From SIG440 sp045631525 (GTDB taxonomy: Bacteria; Bacillota; Clostridia; Monoglobales; Monoglobaceae), in contig JAZQUY010000001.1 in NCBI GenBank assembly GCA_045631525.1, positions 55,277-119,276 on the forward strand: 64,000 nucleotides of DNA, given 5' to 3'. The translations under genes and the position numbers were made by a program. The stretch's first letter is position 1. Every line of letters starts with the position of its first letter. Positions 1 through 7,655 of the stretch are shown one piece after another. Below the pieces are notes generated by a model that had not been told where the DNA came from, made no database searches, and saw only the letters and a list, made by a program, of their open reading frames with translations.

Positions 1-59
1 AAACGCCGATTTGAAAAAATTATACTTAAAAATTACAGATAAAGATTTGAGGTTTGGTT

Positions 60-917
60 ATGAAAGCACTGTTTGGTCCTGCAGGGAATTGCGAAGATTT
101 TTATGCATCAGGGAAGAGATCGTCTTTAAGTGCACCTCTTTGGGTGAAAGAGAATGGACTTGGTGCCTATGAATATCAGTGTGGCAAAGGCGTGAAAATT
201 TCCGACGAGGCTGCGAAAAAGCTTGGCGAAAATGCTGCTGAGTGTGGCATTGTATTATCTGTTCACGCGCCGTATTATATCAGCCTGTCATCAACCGAAG
301 CTGAAAAACGTGACAAGAGTATAGATTATATCCTGAGAACATTGAAGGCTGCAAAAGAAATGGGTGCGAAAAGAATTGTGGTGCATTCGGGCTCTTGCGG
401 TGATATAACAAGGAAAGAAGCACTCGAGCTTGCGAAAGACACGCTTTCAAGGGCAGTCAGGGCAGCGGATGAAGCGGGATTTGGTGATATTCACATATGC
501 CCTGAAACTATGGGGAAGGTGAAGCAGCTTGGCACTGTCTGGGAGGTGTGTGAGCTTTGCAGCATTGATGAAAGGCTCATCCCAACCATTGATTTTGGTC
601 ATGTAAACGCCCAGACTCTTGGCGGACTTAAAACTATGGAAGATTATGAGCATATATTTGACACCATTCACAAAAAACTGGGCGAATATAGACTTAAGAA
701 TTTTCATTCCCACTACAGCCGCATTGAGTATACAAACAGTGGGGAGAAGAAACACCACACCTTTGACGAAACGGAGTTCGAGCCTGAGTTTGACCCCATA
801 GCAAAAATCGTTGCAAAACGTGGACTTTCACCCATAATCATATGTGAATCCCGTGGCACGCAAACTCGAGATGCCGCAAGAATGCAGGAAATTTACAGGG
901 GGATGCTTGATGAATAA
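60..917 (+). CDS. Endonuclease IV-like TIM-barrel protein (AP endonuclease family 2)
   Basis: Probable metal-dependent TIM-barrel enzyme of the endonuclease IV fold; a true Nfo cuts DNA 5' of abasic sites. The expected trinuclear-metal ligand set is visible: His69 (SVHAPYY), His109 (VVHSGS), Glu149 (CPETMGK), Asp178 and His181 (DFGHVNA), His216/His218 (NFHSHYS) and Glu263 (CESRGTQ). At 285 aa it has the family length. A TTG at 54 also opens the frame, but the ATG at 60 lies 7 bases after GAGG (49-52) and is preferred. Its end overlaps the next start by 8 bases (ATGAATAA), implying translational coupling. A sugar-phosphate isomerase-like role cannot be excluded by eye, although the full ligand set favours a nuclease. 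Confidence 0.8.
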   Translation: MKALFGPAGNCEDFYASGKRSSLSAPLWVKENGLGAYEYQCGKGVKISDEAAKKLGENAAECGIVLSVHAPYYISLSSTEAEKRDKSIDYILRTLKAAKEMGAKRIVVHSGSCGDITRKEALELAKDTLSRAVRAADEAGFGDIHICPETMGKVKQLGTVWEVCELCSIDERLIPTIDFGHVNAQTLGGLKTMEDYEHIFDTIHKKLGEYRLKNFHSHYSRIEYTNSGEKKHHTFDETEFEPEFDPIAKIVAKRGLSPIIICESRGTQTRDAARMQEIYRGMLDE

Positions 918-1959
918 AAAGCTTGATGAATTTTTAAAAGAGGGCATTGCTGTCCTTCTTACCTCACCATATAATATGCGGTATTTCAGTGACTTTTCAG
1001 GGGGAGAGGGGGCTGTTCTTTTCGCTTTTGATAAAAAGTTTCTTTTTACGGATTCGCGGTATATTGAACAGGCGGGGCGCGAAACAGCGGATTTTTTGTT
1101 GACGGAAACAAACGATTATCTTGGTTCTGCCTGCAAAATTTTAAACGAGAATGGTTGCCGAAAGGTTTTCGTTGAAGACAATGAAATAAGTGCAAGGGAT
1201 TATGACAGAATATCAAAGGCTTTGGAAAATTGTGAAATTATCTTTGGTTCGGAAAAGATAAACACGCTGCGAATGGTAAAGACAGATAAAGAGCTTGAAA
1301 AAATCAAAAAGGCTGAAGAAATCGGTTCAAAAGCATTTGAATATATTCTTGATTTCATAAAACCGGATGTTCGTGAAAAAGATATTGCTCTTGAAATTGA
1401 ATATTTTATGAAAAAGAACGGTGCTGATGGCATAGCTTTTGACACAATAGCCATTTCAGGAAAACGTACAAGTCTTCCTCATGGCACACCCAGTGACAAA
1501 AAAATTCAAAAAGGCGATTTTGTCACCATGGATTTTGGCTGCACTGTGGACGGATACTGCTCGGATATGACAAGAACTGTTGTTGTGGGAAAGCCCGATG
1601 CCGAGCAGAAAAAGATATATAATGTAGTAAGAACGGCACAACAAATCGGTCTTGATACCATCCGCCAGGGGATACGTGGTTGTGATGCTGATAAAGAAGC
1701 AAGAGAATATATAGAAAAATGTGGCTTTGGACAGTATTTCAGGCATTCCCTTGGGCATGGTGTAGGGCTTTTGGTACACGAACTTCCAAACCTTTCGCCA
1801 AAATCTGAAATTGTGCTCCGAGAAAATATGGTGGTCAGCTGTGAGCCTGGAATTTATATCCCTGACTTTGGCGGTGTTAGGATTGAAGATTTGGCTGTTG
1901 TCAAGGAAGATGGTTGTGAAAATCTTACCCGTGTGACAAAAGAATTGATTGAGCTTTAG
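910..1959 (+). CDS. pepP: Xaa-Pro aminopeptidase/dipeptidase (M24B family)
   Basis: Cytoplasmic metallopeptidase that removes residues preceding proline from peptides. Residues 1 to about 120 form the creatinase-like N-terminal domain; the rest is the pita-bread catalytic domain with the metal ligands in MDFGCTVDGYCSDMTRT (two Asp), HSLGHGVGL (His), CEPGIYIPDFGG (Glu) and VRIED (Glu). The frame is open from 844, but the ATG at 910, preceded by AGGGGG (897-902) and followed by MNKKLDEF, is the natural start and gives 349 aa, usual for the clostridial enzymes. It directly precedes efp, the common Firmicute arrangement. Confidence 0.92.
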   Translation: MNKKLDEFLKEGIAVLLTSPYNMRYFSDFSGGEGAVLFAFDKKFLFTDSRYIEQAGRETADFLLTETNDYLGSACKILNENGCRKVFVEDNEISARDYDRISKALENCEIIFGSEKINTLRMVKTDKELEKIKKAEEIGSKAFEYILDFIKPDVREKDIALEIEYFMKKNGADGIAFDTIAISGKRTSLPHGTPSDKKIQKGDFVTMDFGCTVDGYCSDMTRTVVVGKPDAEQKKIYNVVRTAQQIGLDTIRQGIRGCDADKEAREYIEKCGFGQYFRHSLGHGVGLLVHELPNLSPKSEIVLRENMVVSCEPGIYIPDFGGVRIEDLAVVKEDGCENLTRVTKELIEL

Positions 1960-2026
1960 AAAAATATAGACAAAATGAGCAATAATGAAAAAATTATCTT
2001 GATTTTTTTCGGATAGTAGTATACAA

Positions 2027-2032
2027 TATAAT
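2027..2032 (+). promoter_or_regulatory. Candidate -10 element for efp
   Basis: TATAAT lies 30 bases upstream of the efp start in an AT-rich gap. No good -35 is correctly spaced (TTGATT at 1999 is 22 bases away), so this is a weak promoter call; efp could also be read through from pepP. Confidence 0.35.
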
Positions 2033-2062
2033 GTAGAATAAAATTGTTAGGAGGAAATACCA

Positions 2063-2617
2063 ATGATATCTGCTGGTGAATTCAGAAACGGCATTACTTT
2101 TGAATTTGAAGGCAACGTTTACCAGGTTGTTGAATTTCAGCATGTAAAACCCGGTAAAGGTGCAGCTTTCGTAAGAACAAAAATGAAGAATGTTATTACA
2201 GGCGGCGTTGTTGAAAGATCTTTCAACCCAACAGAAAAGGTTGCAAAGGCACACATTGAAAGAAAGGAAATGGAATACCTCTATGAGGATGGCGGTCTTT
2301 ATTACTTCATGGATCAGGACTATGAACAGATTCCTTTAAGTGCTGACCAGCTTGGCGACGCTCTTAAGTTTGTTAAAGAAAATATGACTGTTACCATTCT
2401 TTCACACAAAGGCAACGTGTTTGCTGTTGAACCCCCGACTTTTGTTGAGCTTGTGGTTACAGCGACTGAACCTGGTGTAAAGGGCAACACAGCTACAAAC
2501 GTTACAAAGCCTGCAACTGTTGAGACTGGTGCAATCGTTACTGTTCCTGCGTTTATTAACGAGGGCGATATGATTAAAATCGACACAAGAACATCTGAAT
2601 ATCTTTCAAGAGTATAA
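2063..2617 (+). CDS. efp: Translation elongation factor P
   Basis: EF-P binds between the P and E sites of stalled ribosomes and helps form peptide bonds at consecutive prolines. The 184-aa protein has the three-barrel layout: an N-terminal KOW-like domain with the loop HVKPGKGAAFVRTKMKN whose Lys is the modification or contact position, then two OB domains ending SGEY-like as TRTSEYLSRV. An AGGAGG-type site (TAGGAGGAAAT) sits just before ATG 2063. A strong terminator follows immediately, so efp ends its own transcription unit. Confidence 0.97.
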   Translation: MISAGEFRNGITFEFEGNVYQVVEFQHVKPGKGAAFVRTKMKNVITGGVVERSFNPTEKVAKAHIERKEMEYLYEDGGLYYFMDQDYEQIPLSADQLGDALKFVKENMTVTILSHKGNVFAVEPPTFVELVVTATEPGVKGNTATNVTKPATVETGAIVTVPAFINEGDMIKIDTRTSEYLSRV

Positions 2618-2630
2618 TTTCGGGTTCTGC

Positions 2631-2666
2631 GGCTCAAACTCAAAATAGGGTTTGAGCCTTATTTTT
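2631..2666 (+). terminator. Rho-independent terminator after efp
   Basis: Perfect 9-bp stem GGCTCAAAC (2631-2639) / GTTTGAGCC (2650-2658), followed by TTATTTTT. Confidence 0.85.
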
Positions 2667-2709
2667 AAAATTGTATATGGCAAAATAAATATTTACGGAG
2701 GATATTAAA

Positions 2710-3126
2710 ATGGCTGAACTTACAAATCGTGCAGCATACCTCAAGGGTCTTGCTGACGGAATGAAACTTGACGCAGAAAAAAATGAGGGCAAGCTTATTG
2801 CTGAAATCATTGACTTTTTAAGTGATATTGCAGTTGAGATTGAATCTCTTGATGCGGAGCAGGGCTTCCTTGCTGACCAGATTGAAGACTTGGACGAGGA
2901 AGTTGAAGTTATCGGCAACGAAGTGTTTGACGAATATTATGACGCAGAAGAAGATGACGAATTTGAAATTTGCTGCCAGGGCTGTGGTGAAGAAATAATC
3001 GTTTCTGCTGAAGACCTTATGGATGGCGAAATCCTTTGTCCTACCTGTGGCGCAACAATCGAGTTTGATTTTGACTGTGACTGCGACTGTGCCGAATGCG
3101 ACTGCGAAGATTGCGACTGTGAATAA
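2710..3126 (+). CDS. CD1247-type acidic protein with zinc ribbon and Cys/Asp-rich tail
   Basis: 138-aa strongly acidic protein of the kind named after C. difficile CD1247, commonly found beside efp in Clostridia; function unknown. Residues 1-70 are predicted helical (AELTNRAAYLKGLADGMKLD onward). About residues 93-118 hold a CxxC...CxxC zinc ribbon (CCQGCGEE and CPTCGAT). The last 19 residues alternate Asp/Glu and Cys (DFDCDCDCAECDCEDCDCE) and contain seven cysteines, a likely metal-binding tail. Start ATG follows ACGGAGGATATTAAA. Flanked by terminators on both sides, so it is probably monocistronic. Confidence 0.8.
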   Translation: MAELTNRAAYLKGLADGMKLDAEKNEGKLIAEIIDFLSDIAVEIESLDAEQGFLADQIEDLDEEVEVIGNEVFDEYYDAEEDDEFEICCQGCGEEIIVSAEDLMDGEILCPTCGATIEFDFDCDCDCAECDCEDCDCE

Positions 3127-3142
3127 TTCTTTTATAAAATGA

Positions 3143-3171
3143 GACCGGATTTTGTCAAATCCGGTCTTTTT
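3143..3171 (+). terminator. Rho-independent terminator
   Basis: Perfect 10-bp stem GACCGGATTT (3143-3152) / AAATCCGGTC (3157-3166), 4-base loop, then five T. Confidence 0.9.
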
Positions 3172-3264
3172 CTATTCACAAAACCTTTTGGGAATGTGTA
3201 GTATATATTGTAGCAGTATAAAATGCTGCACTATATAAATCAACTGAAAGGTTTGAAATAAAAT

Positions 3265-4038
3265 ATGAGCAATGTAGTTGCTGCAATTTTGCTTACAGCG
3301 ATTGCGGGGCTTTCTACCGGAGTGGGCGGATTGTTCACTTTTTTCTCGAAAAAACTGAACACAAAATTTCTTTCGTTTACACTTGGACTTTCGGCAGGAG
3401 TGATGATTTATATTTCCTTTGTAGAATTGCTCGCGAAGTCGGGAACGGGACTTTTGGAAAGCTTTGAGCCGAAGATGGCTACAATTCTAAACACGGCTGT
3501 GTTTTTTGCGGGAATGTTCATTGTTGCTTTGATTGACAGATTTATTCCCGAAGCTCAACTGAATAGAAATGCTGGGGATAATGAAAGCGGACTTATGCGT
3601 ACAGGAATTGTTACAGCGTTGGCTTTGGGGATACATAATTTCCCCGAGGGTATGGCAACCTTTGTTTCGGCACTGGACTCTCCCAGTATGGCGCTTCCTA
3701 TCGTGTGTGCAATTGCTATTCACAATATTCCCGAGGGTATAGCGGTTTCTGTTCCTATCTTTTATGCCACAAAAAGCCGCAAAAAAGCATTTTGGTATTC
3801 TATTTTATCGGGTATAGCGGAACCTGTTGGTGCTGTTATTGGTTATCTCATTCTGATGCCGTTTATGGATGAAATGGTGGAAAGCTTTGTTTTTTCAGCA
3901 GTTGCTGGGATTATGGTTTTTATATCGGTCAGCGAACTTTTGCCGGCAGCAAATGAAAATGGTGAATACAAACTGTCAACTTTAGGATTTGTCTTGGGAA
4001 TGGCAGTTATGGCAATAAGTTTAATCGGATTTATGTAA
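3265..4038 (+). CDS. zupT: ZIP-family metal transporter (ZupT-like)
   Basis: Integral membrane divalent-cation importer (zinc and possibly iron or manganese). 257 aa, with about eight hydrophobic segments. The two family signature motifs are present: HNFPEGMATF (about residues 120-129) and HNIPEGIAVS (about 153-162), which form the metal site in TM4 and TM5. Its glycine-rich first helix (AIAGLSTGVGGLFTFF) is typical of ZupT. Start ATG follows GAAAGGTTTGAAATAAA. It is a single gene between two terminators; the 93-base upstream gap has an AT-rich region with GCAG/CTGC short inverted repeat but no promoter I trust. Confidence 0.93.
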   Translation: MSNVVAAILLTAIAGLSTGVGGLFTFFSKKLNTKFLSFTLGLSAGVMIYISFVELLAKSGTGLLESFEPKMATILNTAVFFAGMFIVALIDRFIPEAQLNRNAGDNESGLMRTGIVTALALGIHNFPEGMATFVSALDSPSMALPIVCAIAIHNIPEGIAVSVPIFYATKSRKKAFWYSILSGIAEPVGAVIGYLILMPFMDEMVESFVFSAVAGIMVFISVSELLPAANENGEYKLSTLGFVLGMAVMAISLIGFM

Positions 4039-4050
4039 GAAAATATCGTT

Positions 4051-4079
4051 AAAAGCCCCTGATTTCAGGGGCTTTTAAG
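4051..4079 (+). terminator. Rho-independent terminator after zupT
   Basis: Stem AAAAGCCCCTGA / TCAGGGGCTTTT followed by AAG; the A/T ends make it potentially bidirectional. Confidence 0.8.
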
Positions 4080-4117
4080 TTATAGGAAAATTTTTCAAAA
4101 AAATTTCAAAAAAAGCA

Positions 4118-4145
4118 TTGACAAATAAAAAATATCTGTTATAAT
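4118..4145 (+). promoter_or_regulatory. Sigma-A promoter of the perR-rbr operon
   Basis: Perfect TTGACA (4118-4123), 16-base spacer, perfect TATAAT (4140-4145), about 40 bases before the perR start. Confidence 0.85.
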
Positions 4146-4153
4146 AATAGTAA
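4139..4153 (+). promoter_or_regulatory. PerR-like box overlapping the -10
   Basis: TTATAATAATAGTAA matches the 15-base PerR box TTATAATNATTATAA at all but two fixed positions. It covers the -10 of the promoter, as expected for autorepression of a PerR gene. Confidence 0.65.
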
Positions 4154-4184
4154 CAGTTATCAATATTGAAAATGAGGTGCTGTT

Positions 4185-4577
4185 ATGACAACGACGAAAA
4201 GAAGCAGACAGCGGGAGGCAATCTTAGAGGTGATACAAGGCACTAAGTGTCACCCTACAGCCGACTGGGTCTATTCCGAGGTTAGAAAGATTATCCCGAA
4301 CATAAGCCTTGGCACAGTATACAGAAATCTTTCACAGCTTTCGGAAAAAGGAACAATCCGGAAATTGCATATGGGTACGGCCAGTGAGCATTTTGACGGA
4401 AATCCAAATCCACATTATCATGTTTGCTGCACACAGTGCGGAAAGATTGATGATATAGAGGCGGAACCCTTTGAAAAGCTCAATTCCTGGGCGACGGATA
4501 TGTATGATGGAGAAATTTTTGAACACCATGCTATGTTTTGGGGCAAGTGTTCACAGTGCAAAAGTATAAAATTTTAG
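4185..4577 (+). CDS. perR: Fur-family peroxide-responsive repressor (PerR-like)
   Basis: DNA-binding metalloregulator; in PerR, bound iron is oxidised by peroxide and repression is lost. 130 aa: winged helix at about residues 1-80 and a C-terminal dimerisation domain. Two CxxC pairs (HVCCTQCGK and GKCSQCKS) are the structural zinc site, and the HFDGNPNPHYHV segment aligns with the regulatory-metal region of PerR. ATG follows GAGGTG. It is 13 bases upstream of a reverse rubrerythrin and shares its promoter, which supports a peroxide-stress rather than iron- or zinc-uptake role. Fur or Zur function is less likely but not excluded. Confidence 0.85.
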   Translation: MTTTKRSRQREAILEVIQGTKCHPTADWVYSEVRKIIPNISLGTVYRNLSQLSEKGTIRKLHMGTASEHFDGNPNPHYHVCCTQCGKIDDIEAEPFEKLNSWATDMYDGEIFEHHAMFWGKCSQCKSIKF

Positions 4578-4590
4578 GAGGAAAATTATT

Positions 4591-5175
4591 ATGAAAAAAT
4601 TTGTATGTTCAGTATGTGGTTACGTTCACGAGGGAGATGCTCCTCCCGCAGCTTGTCCGGTTTGCAAGGTTCCGGCTGAAAAATTCAAGGAAATGCAAGA
4701 AGGTGCAGCGCTCGCAGCAGAGCATGAATATGGTGTTTATGGTAAAACTGTAAAGAATAACCCTGACATCAGCGAAGAGGACAAGAAGTATATCTTTGAA
4801 CAGCTTATGGCAAACTTTAACGGCGAATGTGCGGAAGTTGGCATGTATCTCTGCATGGCAAGAATTGCTCATCGTGAGGGTTATCCCGAAGTTGGTCTTT
4901 ATTGGGAAAAGGCTGCTTTTGAAGAAGCAGAACACGCTGCAAAATTTGCGGAACTCCTTGGTGAAGACCTTGAACCCAATATGAAAGCTACAACAAAAGA
5001 CAATCTCAAGTGGAGAGTTGACTGCGAATATGGTGCAACACAGGGCAAATTTGACCTTGCATCCTGTGCAAAGAAAAATGGTCTTGATGCTATCCATGAC
5101 ACAGTTCACGAAATGGCTCGCGACGAAGCTCGCCACGGCCGTGGTCTTGAAGGTCTTCTTAAGAGATATTTCTAA
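4591..5175 (+). CDS. rbr: Reverse rubrerythrin (N-terminal rubredoxin domain)
   Basis: Non-haem di-iron peroxidase that reduces H2O2 (and O2) in anaerobes. Here the rubredoxin-like FeS4 domain is N-terminal (CSVCGYVHEGDAPPACP-like, Cys pairs CSVC and CPVC within residues 1-30), the reverse of classical rubrerythrin. The four-helix ferritin-like domain from about residue 55 carries the iron ligands in FNGECAEVGMYL, FEEAEHAAKF, DCEYGATQGK and ARDEARHGRG. 194 aa is normal for the type. The ribosome site AGGAGGAAAA is strong. It is cotranscribed with perR and followed by a terminator. Confidence 0.95.
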   Translation: MKKFVCSVCGYVHEGDAPPAACPVCKVPAEKFKEMQEGAALAAEHEYGVYGKTVKNNPDISEEDKKYIFEQLMANFNGECAEVGMYLCMARIAHREGYPEVGLYWEKAAFEEAEHAAKFAELLGEDLEPNMKATTKDNLKWRVDCEYGATQGKFDLASCAKKNGLDAIHDTVHEMARDEARHGRGLEGLLKRYF

Positions 5176-5193
5176 AATACAGTTATAAGAATA

Positions 5194-5233
5194 AAACCCC
5201 TTAGATGCGGATAATGCATCAAGGGGTTTTTTT
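5194..5233 (+). terminator. Rho-independent terminator after rbr
   Basis: Long stem AAACCCCTT-A-GATGC / GCATC-AAGGGGTTT with one bulged base, followed by a T run. Confidence 0.85.
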
Positions 5234-5256
5234 GAAAGTACAAGCGTTAAAAATGG

Positions 5257-6066
5257 TTAGAGGGTAGCAATATATTCTTTAGGAGAACAGCCTGTTTTTC
5301 CCTTAAAAACTTTGGAAAAATATTGAGCATCGGAAAATCCGCATTGAGCTGAAATATCAGAAATGCTGGTAAAGCCTTGCTGCATAAGGGTACAGGCGTG
5401 CTGAAAGCGCAAAGTGTTTATGTATTCGTTGATTCCTATCTTGAACGATTTTTTGAAAATGGTAGAAATATACTTGGGGCTGTAAGAGAATTCTGTGCTG
5501 AGAGTGTTCAGTGATATATGAGTATCAGAAAAATTATCATCAATATATTTTTTGATAATCAATGCAATGTTGTTTTTTTTGTGAACCAATTTGTCGTCTG
5601 CAACAAGTGACTGGTTTCCGAGCACAGAAAAAGTGTAAAGAAGAACACTTTCCGAAGCCCAATCTGCTATTTCAGGATTGATTTCAATACATTTTTGACA
5701 AAAAACACAAAGCTCCTGGCGATTGTTAAACATGAAGTTGTTATGGGAGATTTTTGTTTTTTCCATCATCTTATTTGAACGGGAGCCCAAAAAGCTTATA
5801 TAGGTATAGGAAAATTCTTCATCCGCTTCGATGCAGAATGGCATATCCGGAAAAGTGAAAAAAACGTCGTATTTCTTTAGGGGAATTATTTTGCCTGTGA
5901 TGTGGAGCTTTCCTGCCCCGGATTGAATATAATGAACCCTGTATAACCCGCAGGTTTTGAGGGATGTAAAGGGTTGAGGCTTGGTTTCAAGGACAAAGTT
6001 GACAGTATGGATAGAATGATAGTCGTTGTGGTCAGGCATAAAATAACAAATATTGTTGTCACTCAT
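5257..6066 (-). CDS. AraC-family transcriptional regulator
   Basis: Transcription regulator with an N-terminal cupin-like effector domain (about residues 1-150) and a C-terminal double helix-turn-helix (about 175-269: SLNTLSTEFSYSPKYISTIF then SISDISAQCGFSDAQYFSKV and FKGKTGCSPKEY). The frame opens at 6105, but ATG 6066 (MSDNNICYFM) follows GAGGTGTTTTT and gives 269 aa. It is divergent from the catabolic operon starting at 6223, so it is very likely that operon's sugar- or substrate-responsive activator. The effector cannot be read from the sequence. Confidence 0.9.
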   Translation of the reverse strand: MSDNNICYFMPDHNDYHSIHTVNFVLETKPQPFTSLKTCGLYRVHYIQSGAGKLHITGKIIPLKKYDVFFTFPDMPFCIEADEEFSYTYISFLGSRSNKMMEKTKISHNNFMFNNRQELCVFCQKCIEINPEIADWASESVLLYTFSVLGNQSLVADDKLVHKKNNIALIIKKYIDDNFSDTHISLNTLSTEFSYSPKYISTIFKKSFKIGINEYINTLRFQHACTLMQQGFTSISDISAQCGFSDAQYFSKVFKGKTGCSPKEYIATL

Positions 6067-6089
6067 AAAAACACCTCGCTTTTTTAAAC

Positions 6090-6118
6090 AGTATAACAAA
6101 AACAAAGTATAGTGTCAA
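6090..6118 (-). promoter_or_regulatory. Sigma-A promoter for the araC-type gene
   Basis: On the minus strand, TTGACA (6118-6113), 17-base spacer, TATACT (6095-6090), 24 bases before the start codon. Confidence 0.8.
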
Positions 6119-6160
6119 TAAAAAAGCAGACGTTTTTCCACAAAAAAATAGAAAAATTCC

Positions 6161-6189
6161 ATTGTGGTATATAAGCAGTAATGTTATAA
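6161..6189 (+). promoter_or_regulatory. Promoter of the catabolic operon
   Basis: TTGTGG (6161-6166), 17-base spacer, TATAAT (6184-6189). The poor -35 with a perfect -10 is the pattern expected of an activator-dependent promoter, consistent with the divergent AraC gene. Confidence 0.7.
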
Positions 6190-6222
6190 TGATGGTATAA
6201 ACTCGATAAGGAGGAAAATAAA

Positions 6223-7545
6223 ATGAGTAAAATTAAAATTGGTGTACTTGGCGGATACCGTGGTTCAAGTATGATTAACTATTGCAAAGATGCGGGAACA
6301 GCAGAGGTTGTTGCTATATGTGACAAGTCTCATGAGGTTCTTGAGGCACAAAAAAATCTGGATGAAAATAGCAGCATAGCTCTTTATGACAACTTTGATG
6401 ATTTTATTGAGCATGATATGGATGCTGTAGTGCTTGCAAACTATGCACATGAGCATGTACCCTTTGCTATAAAGGCGCTCAAAAAAGGAAAACACGTAAT
6501 TTCTGAAGTATTGCCCGCAAACAATATGAAAGAGGCAATTGAGCTTATTGAAACGGTTGAAGAAACTGGTCTTGTTTATGCGTATGCTGAAAATTATTGC
6601 TATATGAACGGACCTTATGAAATGAGAAGACTTTACAAGGAAGGCAAAATCGGTGAATTTGAATACGGCGAATGTGAATATGTTCACAACTGTGAACCTA
6701 TCTGGCACAGTATTACTTACGGCGAAAAGGACCACTGGAGAAACAATATATATTCAACCTTCTATTGCACACACTCACTTGGCCCCATTATGCATATAAC
6801 AGGTTTAAGACCGGTTTCAGTTATTGGTTTTGAGGGTACTAAAAACGAAAGAAACCTCCGCGGTGGAGCAAAATGTGCTCAGTTTGGTATTGAAATGGTA
6901 ACATTGGAAAATGGCGGAATCGTAAAGAGCATTCATGGAGGTTTGTATAAGAATTCTGTTTGGTACTCAGTGTATGGTTCAAAGGGCAGAATGGAAACTG
7001 CAAGAGAAGATGCAAAGGTTGATTATGTAGACCATCTTTATGTGAATTATGATGAGTATGATGGTGAGTATGGTCAAGAAAGATTGGAAGATTATTATCC
7101 TACTCGTCCCGACGATGAATTTGCAAAGCAGTTTTCACATGGGGGATCAGATTTCTATACAATGAATCACTTCCTTGAAAAAATCAAAGGAAATCCAAAT
7201 GCTGATATCATTGATGTTTATGAAGCTATGGATATGTTCCTTCCCGGATATTTTGCATATCTTTCAATCCTTGACGGAGGCAAGTCCAAAGAAATACCCA
7301 ATCTCCGCGAAAAAGCAGCAAGAGACGAATGGAGAAACTATACAGGCTGTACTGACCCGAAGACTGCGGGTGAACATTTGTGGCCAACATTTTCTTTGGG
7401 AACACCGGATATTGATGATGGGGTTTATGCTCATATGAAGAAACTCTGGGACGAAGAGTGCACAAAGAAGGAAGGTACTTATAGAACCCGTACGTTTAAA
7501 CAAGGTGGAAAACACAGAGAAGTTGGAACAACCGGTGTAAAATAA
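6223..7545 (+). CDS. Gfo/Idh/MocA-family oxidoreductase, first of operon
   Basis: NAD(P)-binding oxidoreductase-fold protein, 440 aa. The N-terminal Rossmann domain (about residues 1-120) starts KIGVLGGYRGSSMI; the C-terminal Gfo/Idh alpha/beta domain follows. The EKP signature that carries the catalytic-site lysine in most members is replaced by SEVLP at residues 94-98, so dehydrogenase activity is uncertain or uses a different residue. Start ATG follows AAGGAGG. First gene of a run of at least six metabolic genes behind the AraC-linked promoter. Substrate unknown; a role on a sugar, inositol or amino-sugar is inference from family only. Confidence 0.85.
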   Translation: MSKIKIGVLGGYRGSSMINYCKDAGTAEVVAICDKSHEVLEAQKNLDENSSIALYDNFDDFIEHDMDAVVLANYAHEHVPFAIKALKKGKHVISEVLPANNMKEAIELIETVEETGLVYAYAENYCYMNGPYEMRRLYKEGKIGEFEYGECEYVHNCEPIWHSITYGEKDHWRNNIYSTFYCTHSLGPIMHITGLRPVSVIGFEGTKNERNLRGGAKCAQFGIEMVTLENGGIVKSIHGGLYKNSVWYSVYGSKGRMETAREDAKVDYVDHLYVNYDEYDGEYGQERLEDYYPTRPDDEFAKQFSHGGSDFYTMNHFLEKIKGNPNADIIDVYEAMDMFLPGYFAYLSILDGGKSKEIPNLREKAARDEWRNYTGCTDPKTAGEHLWPTFSLGTPDIDDGVYAHMKKLWDEECTKKEGTYRTRTFKQGGKHREVGTTGVK

Positions 7546-7561
7546 TTATTTAATAAATAAC

Positions 7562-7594
7562 CAAATTGCAGTAATTTAACGTTACTGCAATTTG
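7562..7594 (+). terminator. Intercistronic hairpin after the first oxidoreductase gene
   Basis: Perfect 13-bp stem CAAATTGCAGTAA / TTACTGCAATTTG with a 7-base loop. There is no good T run after it (GTGCTTGAAAA), so it is more likely a partial terminator or an mRNA 3'-end stabiliser that lets the first gene be expressed more than the rest. Confidence 0.55.
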
Positions 7595-7655
7595 TGCTTG
7601 AAAATATTATTTTGACAGAAGCATAAGAATAGAAAAGTCAATATGAGGTGAAACA

